Shown here in pieces: positions 26,133 to 34,942 of a DNA stretch of 64,000 bases (position 1 is its first letter; every line of letters starts with the position of its first letter). The notes beneath the pieces are model-generated. The model ran no database searches and was not told the DNA's origin. It saw nothing but the letters and a program-made list of their open reading frames with translations. A program made the translations under genes and the position numbers. This DNA comes from an uncultured Verrucomicrobiota bacterium (GTDB taxonomy: Bacteria > Verrucomicrobiota > Kiritimatiellia > CAIQIC01 > Lenti-01), in the NCBI GenBank assembly GCA_937872095.1, contig CALMNW010000076.1:1-64000 (forward strand), read 5' to 3'.

Positions 26133-28513
26133 GCAAAACCGCGCCCGCCACCGAGCTCCTCGCGCCCGCGGGCGAAAAGGCCGCAGCCTACGCCGCGTTC
26201 GCGTTTGGCGCCGACGCCGTCTATACCGGCCTGCCGCGATTTTCCGCCCGCGCCGAAGCCGTCAACCTGTCCCCGCGCGAACTCGAAGAAATCGCCGCCT
26301 ACGCCCATGCCCTCCCCCGGCCGCGCCGCGTCTACGTCACGCTCAACACCTTGATCCGCGAAGCCGAATTGCCCGATCTGATCCGTTCGCTTGCGCTCTG
26401 CGCGGAATCCGGCGCGGACGCGGTCATCGTGCAGGATTTCGGCGTGGCCCGGCTCGCGCGCAAGCACTTCCCCGCGCTCCGGCTGCACGCCTCCACGCAG
26501 ATGGCGATCCACAACCTCGAAGGCGTTCGCGCCGCCGCGCGCCTCGGGTTCAAGCGCGTCACGCTCGCCCGCGAACTGACCCTCGACGAGATCCGCTCCA
26601 TCGCGAAGCAGGCGCCCGCCGAACTCGAGACCTTCCTGCACGGCGCGTTGTGCTACTCCTATTCCGGCCTGTGCCTTTATTCCGCCCTCCTGCGCGACCG
26701 CTCCGGCAACCGCGGTTCGTGCGCCTATCCCTGCCGCGATGCGTTCTGCGCCGTCCGCGATCCCGGCGCGGCGCCCGTCCGACCCGGACTCGTGTTCTCG
26801 ATGAAGGATCTTGCCGCCGGCGCGTCCATCCACGACCTGGTCCAGGCCGGCGTGGCCTCGCTCAAGATCGAAGGCCGCAAGAAGTCCCCCCTCTACGTCG
26901 CCGCCGCCGTTCACTACCACCGCAAGCTCCTCGACCGCTCCTTCCAGGCCGGCGAACAGGAACAATGCGCCGACGACCTGCGCACCATCTTCTCGCGCCC
27001 GTGGACCGGCCTCTATCTGAAATCCAAGGCCAACCGCGACGTCATCGACCCCGACGCCACCGGCCACCGCGGCACGCCCGTCGGCCGCGTCGAAAACGCC
27101 GGCCGCGATTTCCTCCAGTTCCGCACGGCCCTTCCGCTCGAAGTCCACGACGGCCTCCAGATCGAGCTGCCCGGCGAAACGCGGCCGTTCGGGTTCGCCG
27201 TCGAGGAAATCGTCCTCTCCAACGGACGGCGCGTCTTCGAAGCCCCGGCGAACAGCCTGCTGCAGGTGCCGCTGCCGGCCGAAGCCCCGCGCATCCCCAA
27301 GGGCACCGAGCTGTTCCTCGCTTCCTCGCAGGCCGTCAAGCGCCGCTACCGCTTCGACGTCCCCAACCCGCGCGACCTGCGCCGCCGCTTCCCCATGGAC
27401 GTGCGGCTCGTGCTTTCCGAAGACCGCGCCGAAGCCTTCGCCGTCGCCGCCGCCGACGGAACCGCCCTCGCCGCAACCGCCGTCCTCGAAGGGCCGTTCG
27501 CCGCCGCCAAGAATCCGGAAGCCCTGCCGGCCGCGCTTCGGACCGCGTTTTCCAAGCTGGGCGACACGCCTTTCGAATTGCGCCAGCTTTCCCGCGAAGG
27601 TCCCGCCCTCTTCATTCCGGTTTCGCAGCTCAACGCCTGGCGCCGCGACCTGACCGCCGCTCTCGAACAATCCCTCCGCGATGCCCGCGAAAAACATGTC
27701 GAGCAGGCCGTTTCTTCCCTCTCCCTCCCGACCTCCGACCTCTGCACTCCGACCTCTCCAGCAAAAACGCCCGCGTTTTTGCTGAAGACCGACCAGCCGT
27801 CCGTTCTTCTCAACGCGTTTCCCGGCGGCGACGTGCCGCGCGTCACCGAGCTCATCGTCGAACTCGGTCGCGAAAGCGTCGAACAAATCGAAGCCGCGCT
27901 GGCGCGGCTTCCGGACCGGATCGCCGTGCGGCTCGCCCTGCCGGCGATCGCGCGCGCGTGGGACCGCGAAGAGCTGCGGGCCCAGATCCGGCATTTCTTC
28001 GACCGGGGCCACCGCCGGTGGGAAGCCGCCAACCTTTCCGCGCTGGAATTCCTCCCCCGCGCGGACGATCTCGACCTTTCCGCCGACTGGCCGCTCTACG
28101 TCCTCAATTCCGCGGCCCTCGCCGAATTGAACGAGCGCGGCATTTCGCGCTTCGCCGTCTCGCCCGAAGACACCGCCGAGAACGTCGCCCTCCTCGCCGC
28201 GCGCCATCCGTTCGCGCTCGTCTGGCCCGTGCACCGCGATCCGCCCCTGTTCATTTCCGAATCCTGCCCGCATGCCGCGCAGCTCGGCCGCTGCCCGGGC
28301 CCGGCCCGTTGCGATTTCACCGAGCAATCCTTCGTCTCCAAAGCCGGCGAAGCGGTCAAGACCGTCAACCGCCGCTGCCGGTTCTACACCCTGCTCGAAA
28401 AGCCCGTCGTCCTGCCCGTCCCGCCCGGCCTGCCGGTAATCCCCCGGGCCGACTTCCTCTATCGCGCCTGGACCCCCGACGCCTTGCGACCCGCCCTCGT
28501 CCACCTTCTCTAA
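26129..28513 (+). CDS. U32 peptidase-family protein
   Basis: A 794-residue member of the peptidase U32 (collagenase-like) family, whose studied members hydroxylate tRNA or rRNA rather than cleave protein. Signatures: LLAPAGEKAAAYAAF, HASTQMAIHNLEG, the family stretch HGALCYSYSGLCLYSALL and the cysteine cluster RSGNRGSCAYPCRDAF. The C-terminal half is a separate module ending with further Cys residues (CPHAAQLGRCPGPARC). Start is GTG 26129, within the GTGA overlap with ribF, which places it in the nusA-ribF unit. Confidence 0.9.
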   Translation: MSKTAPATELLAPAGEKAAAYAAFAFGADAVYTGLPRFSARAEAVNLSPRELEEIAAYAHALPRPRRVYVTLNTLIREAELPDLIRSLALCAESGADAVIVQDFGVARLARKHFPALRLHASTQMAIHNLEGVRAAARLGFKRVTLARELTLDEIRSIAKQAPAELETFLHGALCYSYSGLCLYSALLRDRSGNRGSCAYPCRDAFCAVRDPGAAPVRPGLVFSMKDLAAGASIHDLVQAGVASLKIEGRKKSPLYVAAAVHYHRKLLDRSFQAGEQEQCADDLRTIFSRPWTGLYLKSKANRDVIDPDATGHRGTPVGRVENAGRDFLQFRTALPLEVHDGLQIELPGETRPFGFAVEEIVLSNGRRVFEAPANSLLQVPLPAEAPRIPKGTELFLASSQAVKRRYRFDVPNPRDLRRRFPMDVRLVLSEDRAEAFAVAAADGTALAATAVLEGPFAAAKNPEALPAALRTAFSKLGDTPFELRQLSREGPALFIPVSQLNAWRRDLTAALEQSLRDAREKHVEQAVSSLSLPTSDLCTPTSPAKTPAFLLKTDQPSVLLNAFPGGDVPRVTELIVELGRESVEQIEAALARLPDRIAVRLALPAIARAWDREELRAQIRHFFDRGHRRWEAANLSALEFLPRADDLDLSADWPLYVLNSAALAELNERGISRFAVSPEDTAENVALLAARHPFALVWPVHRDPPLFISESCPHAAQLGRCPGPARCDFTEQSFVSKAGEAVKTVNRRCRFYTLLEKPVVLPVPPGLPVIPRADFLYRAWTPDALRPALVHLL

Positions 28514-28580
28514 CCTCCGCCCTTGCCAAGCGCCGCCGGACGCGCCATCATGATGGCGTCATCCAAAGCGAGGTGCGCCC

Positions 28581-29420
28581 ATGATCAAAAACATCCTCTT
28601 CGGCGTCGACGGCTCTCCCGGCAGCGAAGCTGCCCGCGATGCCGCCATCGATCTGGCTCTGCGTCTCGATGCCCGTCTCGAAGTCATTCACGTCGTCGAT
28701 TCGCGCATGCTTGAATTCCCGCTCGTCGCCCCGCAGGCAGGCGTGATCGGCTGGAATCCGGGCGCGGTCAACGGCCTCCAGCAGGCTCTGCGCCAGCGCG
28801 GCGAAACCCTCCTGGCCGAAACCGCCGCGGTCGCCGAAAAGGCCGGCGTGCCGCTCGTGACCTCCCTCGAGTTCGGCCATCCCGCGCAGATCCTGTCGGA
28901 TGTCCAATCCCGCACGGAACTCGTCGTCCTCGGCCGCCAGGGCGAACACTCGAAGACCGCGCCCGACATCACCGGCTCGACCATGGAGCGGTTCATCCGG
29001 CGCGCCGACCGCCCCTGCCTCGTGACGCCCGGCGCCTACCGGCCCATCAGCAAGATCCTCGTCGGCGTCGACGGCTCCCCTTCCGCCGGCCGCGCCCTGC
29101 GCGAAGCCGTCGATCTGGCCAACGCCCTGAAGCTGCCGCTGGTCATCCTGACCGTGGCCGAAAAGGAAAGCGACCGGGACCGCGCCCAGCAGATCAACAT
29201 CGAGGCCCATTGCATCGCGCGGGCCCACGATTGCGCGGCGGCGGCCTGCGTCGCCGTCGGCGTCCCCGCGCCGACCGTCATGGAGAAATGCGCCGAAACC
29301 GGCTGCGATCTCGTCGTGCTGGGGTCCCACGGCCACGGCTGGATCTACGACCGGCTCATCGGCAGCGTGGCCGCCCACGTCGTGTCCAGCGGCCAGGCGC
29401 CCGTCCTGCTCGTTCGCTGA
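28581..29420 (+). CDS. tandem universal stress protein (two UspA domains)
   Basis: A 279-residue cytoplasmic protein with two UspA domains. Domain 1 runs from NILFGVDGSPGSEAARDAA to VVLGRQGEHSKTAPDITGST. Domain 2 runs from ILVGVDGSPSAGRALREAVD to VVLGSHGHGWIYDRLIGS. Both carry the G-x2-G-x9-G(S/T) nucleotide-binding pattern, so ATP binding is likely. It probably has its own promoter; the next gene starts 314 nt away. Confidence 0.93.
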   Translation: MIKNILFGVDGSPGSEAARDAAIDLALRLDARLEVIHVVDSRMLEFPLVAPQAGVIGWNPGAVNGLQQALRQRGETLLAETAAVAEKAGVPLVTSLEFGHPAQILSDVQSRTELVVLGRQGEHSKTAPDITGSTMERFIRRADRPCLVTPGAYRPISKILVGVDGSPSAGRALREAVDLANALKLPLVILTVAEKESDRDRAQQINIEAHCIARAHDCAAAACVAVGVPAPTVMEKCAETGCDLVVLGSHGHGWIYDRLIGSVAAHVVSSGQAPVLLVR

Positions 29421-29469
29421 ACCTCCCCATTTCCATGATCTCGCGCTCCCCTCCTCAAGAATCCCGGGG

Positions 29470-29545
29470 ATTGTTTTATAAAACAGTATCCATTTCTCCT
29501 AACCATAATTCCCATAGATTTTCGGATATTGTTTTATAAAACAGT
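29470..29545. promoter_or_regulatory. two identical 18-bp palindromic sites in the UspA-parA spacer
   Basis: ATTGTTTTATAAAACAGT occurs at 29470-29487 and again at 29528-29545, with a perfect 14-bp palindrome TGTTTTATAAAACA inside each. The centres are 58 bp apart. The rest of the 314-nt spacer (29421-29734) holds no gene. The sites look like a paired operator or a partition-type site for the following parA. Confidence 0.7.
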
Positions 29546-29697
29546 TCCCGAATGGCCATGGGAGCGGAACTCCCCCTGCCGCCCATCCACACGCTGGATG
29601 AAGTCGCACCCCAGGGTCTTGCGGATTGAAATCCATCCTCGCCGGGAATCGACCGGGAATCCGGCACGAAAAAGGTTTGCGCGGGGCCGTTGGCCGC

Positions 29698-29703
29698 TAT
29701 AAT
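29698..29703 (+). promoter_or_regulatory. -10 box of parA
   Basis: A perfect TATAAT 31 nt before the parA ATG, with TTTGCG (29675-29680, 17 nt upstream) as a weak -35. A GAGAGG Shine-Dalgarno follows in the leader. Confidence 0.6.
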
Positions 29704-29734
29704 GCCCCCGACCATTTACCGAGAGGATCCGAGC

Positions 29735-30583
29735 ATGCCCACACCCATCATCGCCATCGCCAACCAGAAGGGCGGCGTCGGCAAGACGACCACTTCCGTC
29801 AATCTCGCCGCGTGCCTCGCCGAGCGGCGCAAGAAGGTGCTGCTGATCGACCTCGATCCCCAGGCCAACGCCACCAGCGGCCTCGGCCTCGCCAAGACCG
29901 AAGGCGCCAGCATCTACGACATCCTCCTCAGCGACAAGCCGATCATCGACATCGTCCAGAAAACCGCCGATCCCCGCCTCGATTTGGTCGCGTCCGAAGT
30001 GGACCTCGCCGGCGCCGAAATCGACGTCGCGCGCGCCGAGCACTACCTGCAGCGCCTGACGATGACCCTCGAGCCGCTGGCCGCACGGGAGACCTACGAT
30101 TTCATCCTGGTCGATTGCCCGCCGTCCCTCGGCATCCTCACCATGAACGCCTTGTGCGCCGCCGACGGGCTGCTGATCCCGATGCAGTGCGAATACTACG
30201 CGCTCGAGGGCATCAGCGTGATCCTCAATCTCGCGGCCAAGCTGCACGATTCCGGCGCGGCCCCGCGCCTGGCCGTCGAGGGCATCGTCATGACGATGTA
30301 CGACCTGCGCACGAACCTGTCCCAGCAAGTCGTCGGCGAAATCCGCAGCCACTTCCCGGACAAGATCTACGAATCGCTCATTCCCCGTTCCGTGCGCCTG
30401 GCGGAAGCGCCGTCGCACGGGCTGCCGATCATTGCCTACGACGCCAACTGCACCGGCGCCGCCGCCTACCGGCAGCTCGCGCGCGAATTCCTCAAGCGCC
30501 GCAAGGCCGGCGAAGCGTCGGCGGAATCCCCCCTCGAAGCCGCGGAAAGGGACGAAGCCGCCCCCGAAGGCGCCCCGTCCTGA
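29735..30583 (+). CDS. ParA/Soj family ATPase
   Basis: A 282-residue P-loop ATPase of the chromosome-partition type. Deviant Walker A QKGGVGKTT (with signature Lys) at residues 11-19, LLIDLDPQANATSG, and Walker B FILVDCPPSLGILT are all present. ATG 29735 follows a good Shine-Dalgarno. The C-terminal tail is Ala/Glu-rich. A parB normally follows directly; here the next gene is an MBL hydrolase and no parB is in the window, so the partner must lie elsewhere or the role may differ from chromosome segregation. Confidence 0.92.
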   Translation: MPTPIIAIANQKGGVGKTTTSVNLAACLAERRKKVLLIDLDPQANATSGLGLAKTEGASIYDILLSDKPIIDIVQKTADPRLDLVASEVDLAGAEIDVARAEHYLQRLTMTLEPLAARETYDFILVDCPPSLGILTMNALCAADGLLIPMQCEYYALEGISVILNLAAKLHDSGAAPRLAVEGIVMTMYDLRTNLSQQVVGEIRSHFPDKIYESLIPRSVRLAEAPSHGLPIIAYDANCTGAAAYRQLAREFLKRRKAGEASAESPLEAAERDEAAPEGAPS

Positions 30584-30590
30584 GTTCTCC

Positions 30591-30630
30591 TTGAACATTG
30601 GACATTGAATATCGGATATTGAATATTCAG
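30591..30630. repeat. ATTGGACATTG/GATATTG intergenic repeat, second copy
   Basis: Tandem words TTGAACATTGGACATTG and AATATCGGATATTGAATATT between parA and the MBL gene. It is related in sequence to the copy at 25166-25205, and like it sits 14 nt or less before a start codon. Confidence 0.75.
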
Positions 30631-30644
30631 TCCGGAACGCCCTC

Positions 30645-31430
30645 ATGTCTTTCTCTTCCCAGCTCCGCGTTTGCGTGCTCGCCTCCGGCAGCAGCGGCAA
30701 TTGCATCCACGTCGAAAGCCCCGCCACGGCGCTGCTGATCGACGCGGGGCTCTCCGCACGCGAAACCCTGCGCCGCATGGCGGCCGCCGGGCTCGATCCC
30801 GCCAAGCTCCGCGCCATCTGCGTCTCGCACGAGCATACGGACCACGTCGCCGGGATCGCCCAGCTCCACAAGCAGCTCGGCGTGGCGCTCTACGCCAACG
30901 GCGACACCGCGCGCGGCGTCAAGGGCGGCGAACGGCTGCCGTGGAATCTCTTCACCGACGGCTGCCCGTTCGCCGTCGGCGACGTCGAGATCCTGCCGTT
31001 TCCGCTGCCGCACGACGCCTACGCGCCCGTCGGCTTCGTCCTGGCCCGCGGCGCGGCGCGCCTGGGCGTCGCCACCGATCTCGGCATGCCCACGCAGCTC
31101 GCGCGCGAACGCTTGCGCGGCTGCCAGGTCGTCGTGCTCGAAGCCAACCACGACGAAACGCTCGTCCACAGTTCCTTCCGCCCGTGGTCGCTCAAGCAGC
31201 GCATCCTCGGGCGCCAGGGACACCTTTCCAACGAGACCGCCGCGGCCCTCCTCGCCGACATCGCCGGCGAGACCCTCCAGCAGGTGTTCCTCGCCCACCT
31301 GAGCAAGGAATGCAACCAGCTCGACCTGGCGCTCCACGTCGTCCGCAAGCATCTTGAATCCGCGGGTCTTGCCCGCATCCGCGTCCTGCCCACCCACCCC
31401 GACAAGCCCAGCGAATTCGCCGAGTGGTGA
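30645..31430 (+). CDS. metallo-beta-lactamase fold hydrolase, WalJ/YycJ-like
   Basis: Protein of 261 residues. It begins LRVCVLASGSSGNCIHVES, the conserved opening of the YycJ/WalJ group, and carries the HEHTDHVAG metal motif (about residues 62-70), then the VATDLG and LEANHDE segments and HLSKECN. WalJ-type proteins are predicted 5'-3' exonucleases or phosphodiesterases; the exact substrate is unknown. Confidence 0.88.
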   Translation: MSFSSQLRVCVLASGSSGNCIHVESPATALLIDAGLSARETLRRMAAAGLDPAKLRAICVSHEHTDHVAGIAQLHKQLGVALYANGDTARGVKGGERLPWNLFTDGCPFAVGDVEILPFPLPHDAYAPVGFVLARGAARLGVATDLGMPTQLARERLRGCQVVVLEANHDETLVHSSFRPWSLKQRILGRQGHLSNETAAALLADIAGETLQQVFLAHLSKECNQLDLALHVVRKHLESAGLARIRVLPTHPDKPSEFAEW

Positions 31431-31445
31431 ACAAACCGGTAAACC

Positions 31446-31465
31446 AACTACGAATTTAACGAATG
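31446..31465 (+). repeat. left inverted end of the GxxExxY cassette
   Basis: AACTACGAATTTAACGAATG, matching the reverse complement of 31865-31884 at 17 of 20 positions. It contains the start ATG of the enclosed gene. Confidence 0.65.
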
Positions 31466-31882
31466 ACCCGAATAAAAGCCGAAATCCTGTTCAAAGAGGA
31501 GAGTTTCAAGATCGTCGGGGCGTGTTTTGAAGTCTACAACGGCATGGGTCATGGATTTCTGGAAGCGGTCTATCAGGAATGCCTGACGCTGGAGTTTTCC
31601 GAACAAGGCATCCCATTCGTCGAACAGCCGCATTTGAAGCTGAAATACAAAGCGAAACCGCTGAAACAAGGCTATCAGCCGGATTTCCTGTGTTTCGATG
31701 AAATCATCGTGGAAATCAAGTCGGCCAAATCCCTGACCGACGACCATCGGGCCCAGACGATCAATTACCTGAAGGCCACCGGCAAGAAGCTCGCCTTGCT
31801 TGTGAATTTCGGACATTATCCTAAATTGGAATACGAGCGCTTTCTGGCTCCGCTCCATTCGTGCCATTCGAATCATTCGTAG
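31463..31882 (+). CDS. GxxExxY family protein (PD-(D/E)XK-like)
   Basis: Small protein of 139 residues with the name-giving motif GHGFLEAVYQE, then QPDFLCFDEIIVEIKSAKSL, where the D...ExK spacing is that of a PD-(D/E)XK nuclease core. The gene is noticeably less GC-rich than its neighbours, and its ends coincide with 20-bp imperfect inverted repeats. Families of this type are scattered, often multicopy, in the genomes of PVC bacteria and Bacteroidetes. The function is not established; a mobile cassette is likely. Confidence 0.88.
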   Translation: MTRIKAEILFKEESFKIVGACFEVYNGMGHGFLEAVYQECLTLEFSEQGIPFVEQPHLKLKYKAKPLKQGYQPDFLCFDEIIVEIKSAKSLTDDHRAQTINYLKATGKKLALLVNFGHYPKLEYERFLAPLHSCHSNHS

Positions 31883-31884
31883 TT
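31865..31884 (-). repeat. right inverted end of the GxxExxY cassette
   Basis: Reverse complement reads AACTACGAATGATTCGAATG. It overlaps the stop codon of the gene (31880-31882). Confidence 0.65.
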
Positions 31885-31901
31885 AAGGTTCCAAGGCTGT
31901 T

Positions 31902-33623
31902 ATGCAGACTCTGAAAGAAATCCTGTCCGCCCAGATCCGCGCCGCGTTCGCCGCGGCGTTCCCCGACGCCGATTTGTCCGCGCTGTCCCTCGACGCCCTG
32001 CCGGCCGCCGACGAATCGTTCGGCGACTACCAATGCAACGGCGCCATGGCCGCCGCCAAGATCCTGCGCCGGCCGCCCCGCGCCGTCGCCGAAGCGGTCG
32101 TCGCGCAACTGCCGACGGACGACCTGATCGCCAAGGTCGAAATCGCCGGTCCCGGCTTCATCAACCTGACGCTGGCCGACGGCGCTCTCGCGCGGCACCT
32201 CGAAGCCATCCAGGCCGACGCCCACCTCGGCGTGCCCCAGCCCGGCGCCGGCAAGCGGCTAATCATCGACTACTCCTCTCCCAACGTCGCCAAGCCGATG
32301 CACGTCGCCCACATCCGTTCGACCGTCATCGGCGACGCCCTCAAGCGCATCCACCGCGCGCTGGGCTACGAAGTCCTCGGCGACAACCATCTCGGCGACT
32401 GGGGCACGCAATTCGGCATCCTGATCATGGGCTACCGGAACTTCCTCGATTCCGCCGCGCTCGCCGCCGCGCCCGTCGACGAACTCCAGCGCGTCTACGT
32501 GCTCTCGCACCAAAAGTGCGAGGAAGATCCCGCCTGGAAGGACCAGGCCCGCGCCGAACTCGTCAAATTGCAGGCGGGCGATCCGGACAACCGCGCCCTG
32601 TGGCAGAATTTCATCGACCTGTCGCTGGCCGAATTCAACCGCATCTACGGCCGCCTCGGCGTCTCGTTTGAGCTCGTTCGCGGCGAATCCTTCTACAACG
32701 ACGCCCTGCCCGGCGTCGTGGAAAAGCTCCTGAGCCTCGGCCTCGTCCGCGAAAGCGAAGGCGCGCTCGTCGCGTTCCTCGAGGAGGAAAAGTTGCCGCC
32801 CTGCATCGTGCGCAAGTCCGACGGCGGCTTCAATTACGCCACGACCGATCTCGCCACCGTGTTCTCGCGCGAGGCGGAATTCCGTCCCGACGGCATCGTG
32901 TACGTCACCGACGAGCGCCAGCAGCTGCACTTCCGCCAGTTCTTTGCCCTCGCGAAGAAAGCCGGCGCGCAGACGCCCCTGCGCCACATCTGGTTCGGCC
33001 TGATGCGCCTGCCCGAAGGCCTGCTCTCCACCCGCAAGGGCACCGCCATCAAGCTCGACCTCCTTCTCGACGAAGCCGAAAAGCGCGCCCTCGAGCTCGT
33101 GAAGCAGGCCTCCCCCGAGATGCCCGCCGACCAGCAGCAGGCCGTCGCCCGCGCCGTCGGCATCGGCGCCGTCAAGTACGCCGACCTTTCGCAGAATCCG
33201 CAATCGGCCGTGACCTTCACCTGGGAAAAGGCGCTCGCGATGGACGGCAATTCCGCGCCGTATCTCCAGTACGCCTACGCCCGCATCGCGTCGGTCATCG
33301 ACAAGCACGCGGAACGGTTCCCGGACTGCGACTGGCGGCGCGAACCCATCGCGCTCGACGCCCCGCAGTCCCGGCGCCTCGCCGTGCGCCTCGCGCGTTT
33401 CGCCGACGCCGTCCTCGACGCCGCGGAACAGGAGAAGCCCTCGCTGCTCGCCGACGCGCTCTACGACCTGTCGCAGGCCTATTCCAGCTTCTACCAGAAC
33501 GTGCCCTTCCTCAAAGCCGACGCCGGCATCCGCGAAAGCCGCGTGCGCCTCTGCGACCTCGTCGCGCAGGTGCTTCGCCGCGGTCTCGCCCTGCTCGGCA
33601 TCGACACGCCCGACCGCATCTGA
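31902..33623 (+). CDS. argS: arginyl-tRNA synthetase
   Basis: Charges tRNA-Arg. The 573-residue class I synthetase has an N-terminal ArgRS-specific domain, the HIGH-type motif SSPNVAKPMHVAHIRSTVIG, DNHLGDWGTQFG, and the KMSKS-equivalent LLSTRKGTAIKL. The C-terminal DALR anticodon-binding domain contains NGNSAPYLQYAYARI-like helices and YDLSQAYSSFYQNVPFL. It begins 19 nt after the GxxExxY gene, which separates it from its likely native promoter region. Confidence 0.97.
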   Translation: MQTLKEILSAQIRAAFAAAFPDADLSALSLDALPAADESFGDYQCNGAMAAAKILRRPPRAVAEAVVAQLPTDDLIAKVEIAGPGFINLTLADGALARHLEAIQADAHLGVPQPGAGKRLIIDYSSPNVAKPMHVAHIRSTVIGDALKRIHRALGYEVLGDNHLGDWGTQFGILIMGYRNFLDSAALAAAPVDELQRVYVLSHQKCEEDPAWKDQARAELVKLQAGDPDNRALWQNFIDLSLAEFNRIYGRLGVSFELVRGESFYNDALPGVVEKLLSLGLVRESEGALVAFLEEEKLPPCIVRKSDGGFNYATTDLATVFSREAEFRPDGIVYVTDERQQLHFRQFFALAKKAGAQTPLRHIWFGLMRLPEGLLSTRKGTAIKLDLLLDEAEKRALELVKQASPEMPADQQQAVARAVGIGAVKYADLSQNPQSAVTFTWEKALAMDGNSAPYLQYAYARIASVIDKHAERFPDCDWRREPIALDAPQSRRLAVRLARFADAVLDAAEQEKPSLLADALYDLSQAYSSFYQNVPFLKADAGIRESRVRLCDLVAQVLRRGLALLGIDTPDRI

Positions 33624-33636
33624 GAGGATCCCCGCC

Positions 33637-34926
33637 ATGAAGACTCAATCCGCCGTTGCCGCGCTGATCGCCCTCCTGCTTCTCAGCCCCGGCCTCGGTT
33701 TCGCCGCGACGCCCGCGGCGGACGCCGCGGCAGCCCCCTCCCCCGCGCCTTTCTTCGTGGCCAACTGGAACGTCGAAAACCTCTACGACTGCGTGGACGA
33801 TCCGGACAACGACGGCGACGACGAATTCCTGCCCAACAACCCCACCACCCGCTGGACCCAGGTCCGTTACGAGACCAAACTCGACAACCTGGCGCAGGTG
33901 ATTTCGGGCATGAACGGCGGCGAAGGTCCGGACGTGCTCGGCCTCGAGGAAGTCGAAAACGAAGACGTCGTGCGCGACCTGGTCGAGCGTCTGCCGGGCA
34001 AGCGCTACGGCATCGTCCACGCGGATTCGCCCGATCCCCGCGGCATCGACACCGCCATGCTGTTCAACCGCCGCCGCTTCACCCTGCTCGAATCCCACGC
34101 CTACAAGATTCCCCTGAAGTGGGGCGAAACCCGCGACATCCTCCACGCCGTGCTCGAAGATCGCGACGACGAGAAGCTCCACGTGCTGGTCAACCACTGG
34201 CCTTCGCGCGGCGGCGGCGTCGAAGCGTCCGAAATGAAGCGCGTGGTCGCCGCCCGGACGCTCGCCAAGGCCATCGAACGCATCTACCGGCGCGAACCCG
34301 CAGGTCGCATCGTCGTCCTCGGCGATTTCAACGACACGCCTTCCGACCGCTCCATCCGCGACGTGCTCGACGTGGAATTCTATCCGGCGGCGTCCGGCGA
34401 ATACGATTCGGCCAAGATCTACAACCTCGCCTCCGGCAAGGCCAAGGAAGGCCAGGGCTCTTTCTACCACGCCTACGACGGCAAAGTGGAATGGCGCATG
34501 TACGACCAGATCATGGCCTCGGGCGCCCTCCTGCAGAACGCCGGCGGCCGCCGCAGCGAAATCTCGCTGTGGGTGGACAAGCCGGCGTTCATGGTGGAGG
34601 AACACGGCTGGGACAAGGGTTCCCCCGTGCCGACCTTCGAGAACCAGGAAGACTACGAAGGCGGCTACAGCGACCACTTCCCCGTCGGCGTCCGCTTCGC
34701 CTATCTCGACGCGCCGGCGAAGGCCAAACCCGCGCCGGAGAAGCCCGCCCCGGCCCCCGCGGCCGCAATCAAACCCGCCCCGGCGCCGGTCAAGGTCCGC
34801 CCCTCGGTTCCGGACGAAGCGCCGCGCCGCGCGACGACTCCGGCCAAGCCGAAACCGGCCCCGGCGAAACCGACGCGTCCCGCCGCCGCGAAGACAACCG
34901 ACGCCGACGAACCGGTCGTCTGGTAG
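33637..34926 (+). CDS. exported endonuclease/exonuclease/phosphatase family protein
   Basis: Protein of 429 residues with a signal peptide (MKTQSAVAALIALLLLSPGLGFA). EEP catalytic landmarks in order: NWNVENLY, VLGLEEVEN (metal-binding Glu), RGIDTAMLF, VNHWPSRGG (His), VVLGDFNDTP (D-x-N) and YSDHFPVGV (catalytic Asp-His). Residues after about 355 form a low-complexity Pro/Ala/Lys tail (KPAPEKPAPAPAA and similar), a possible wall- or nucleic-acid-contacting extension. It may serve as an extracellular nuclease or phosphodiesterase. Confidence 0.87.
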   Translation: MKTQSAVAALIALLLLSPGLGFAATPAADAAAAPSPAPFFVANWNVENLYDCVDDPDNDGDDEFLPNNPTTRWTQVRYETKLDNLAQVISGMNGGEGPDVLGLEEVENEDVVRDLVERLPGKRYGIVHADSPDPRGIDTAMLFNRRRFTLLESHAYKIPLKWGETRDILHAVLEDRDDEKLHVLVNHWPSRGGGVEASEMKRVVAARTLAKAIERIYRREPAGRIVVLGDFNDTPSDRSIRDVLDVEFYPAASGEYDSAKIYNLASGKAKEGQGSFYHAYDGKVEWRMYDQIMASGALLQNAGGRRSEISLWVDKPAFMVEEHGWDKGSPVPTFENQEDYEGGYSDHFPVGVRFAYLDAPAKAKPAPEKPAPAPAAAIKPAPAPVKVRPSVPDEAPRRATTPAKPKPAPAKPTRPAAAKTTDADEPVVW

Positions 34927-34942
34927 CCGGCCGGCGCGCGCC

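Noticed and set aside
25862-28504. Long antisense frame of 880 codons opposite the U32 gene
   Set aside because: Shadow of a GC-rich gene; no domain, and Arg/Gly/Glu-rich composition from codon periodicity.
29470-29545. Sites called as canonical parS
   Set aside because: The centre TTATAA does not match CACGTG of parS and no parB is nearby; kept only as unassigned palindromes.
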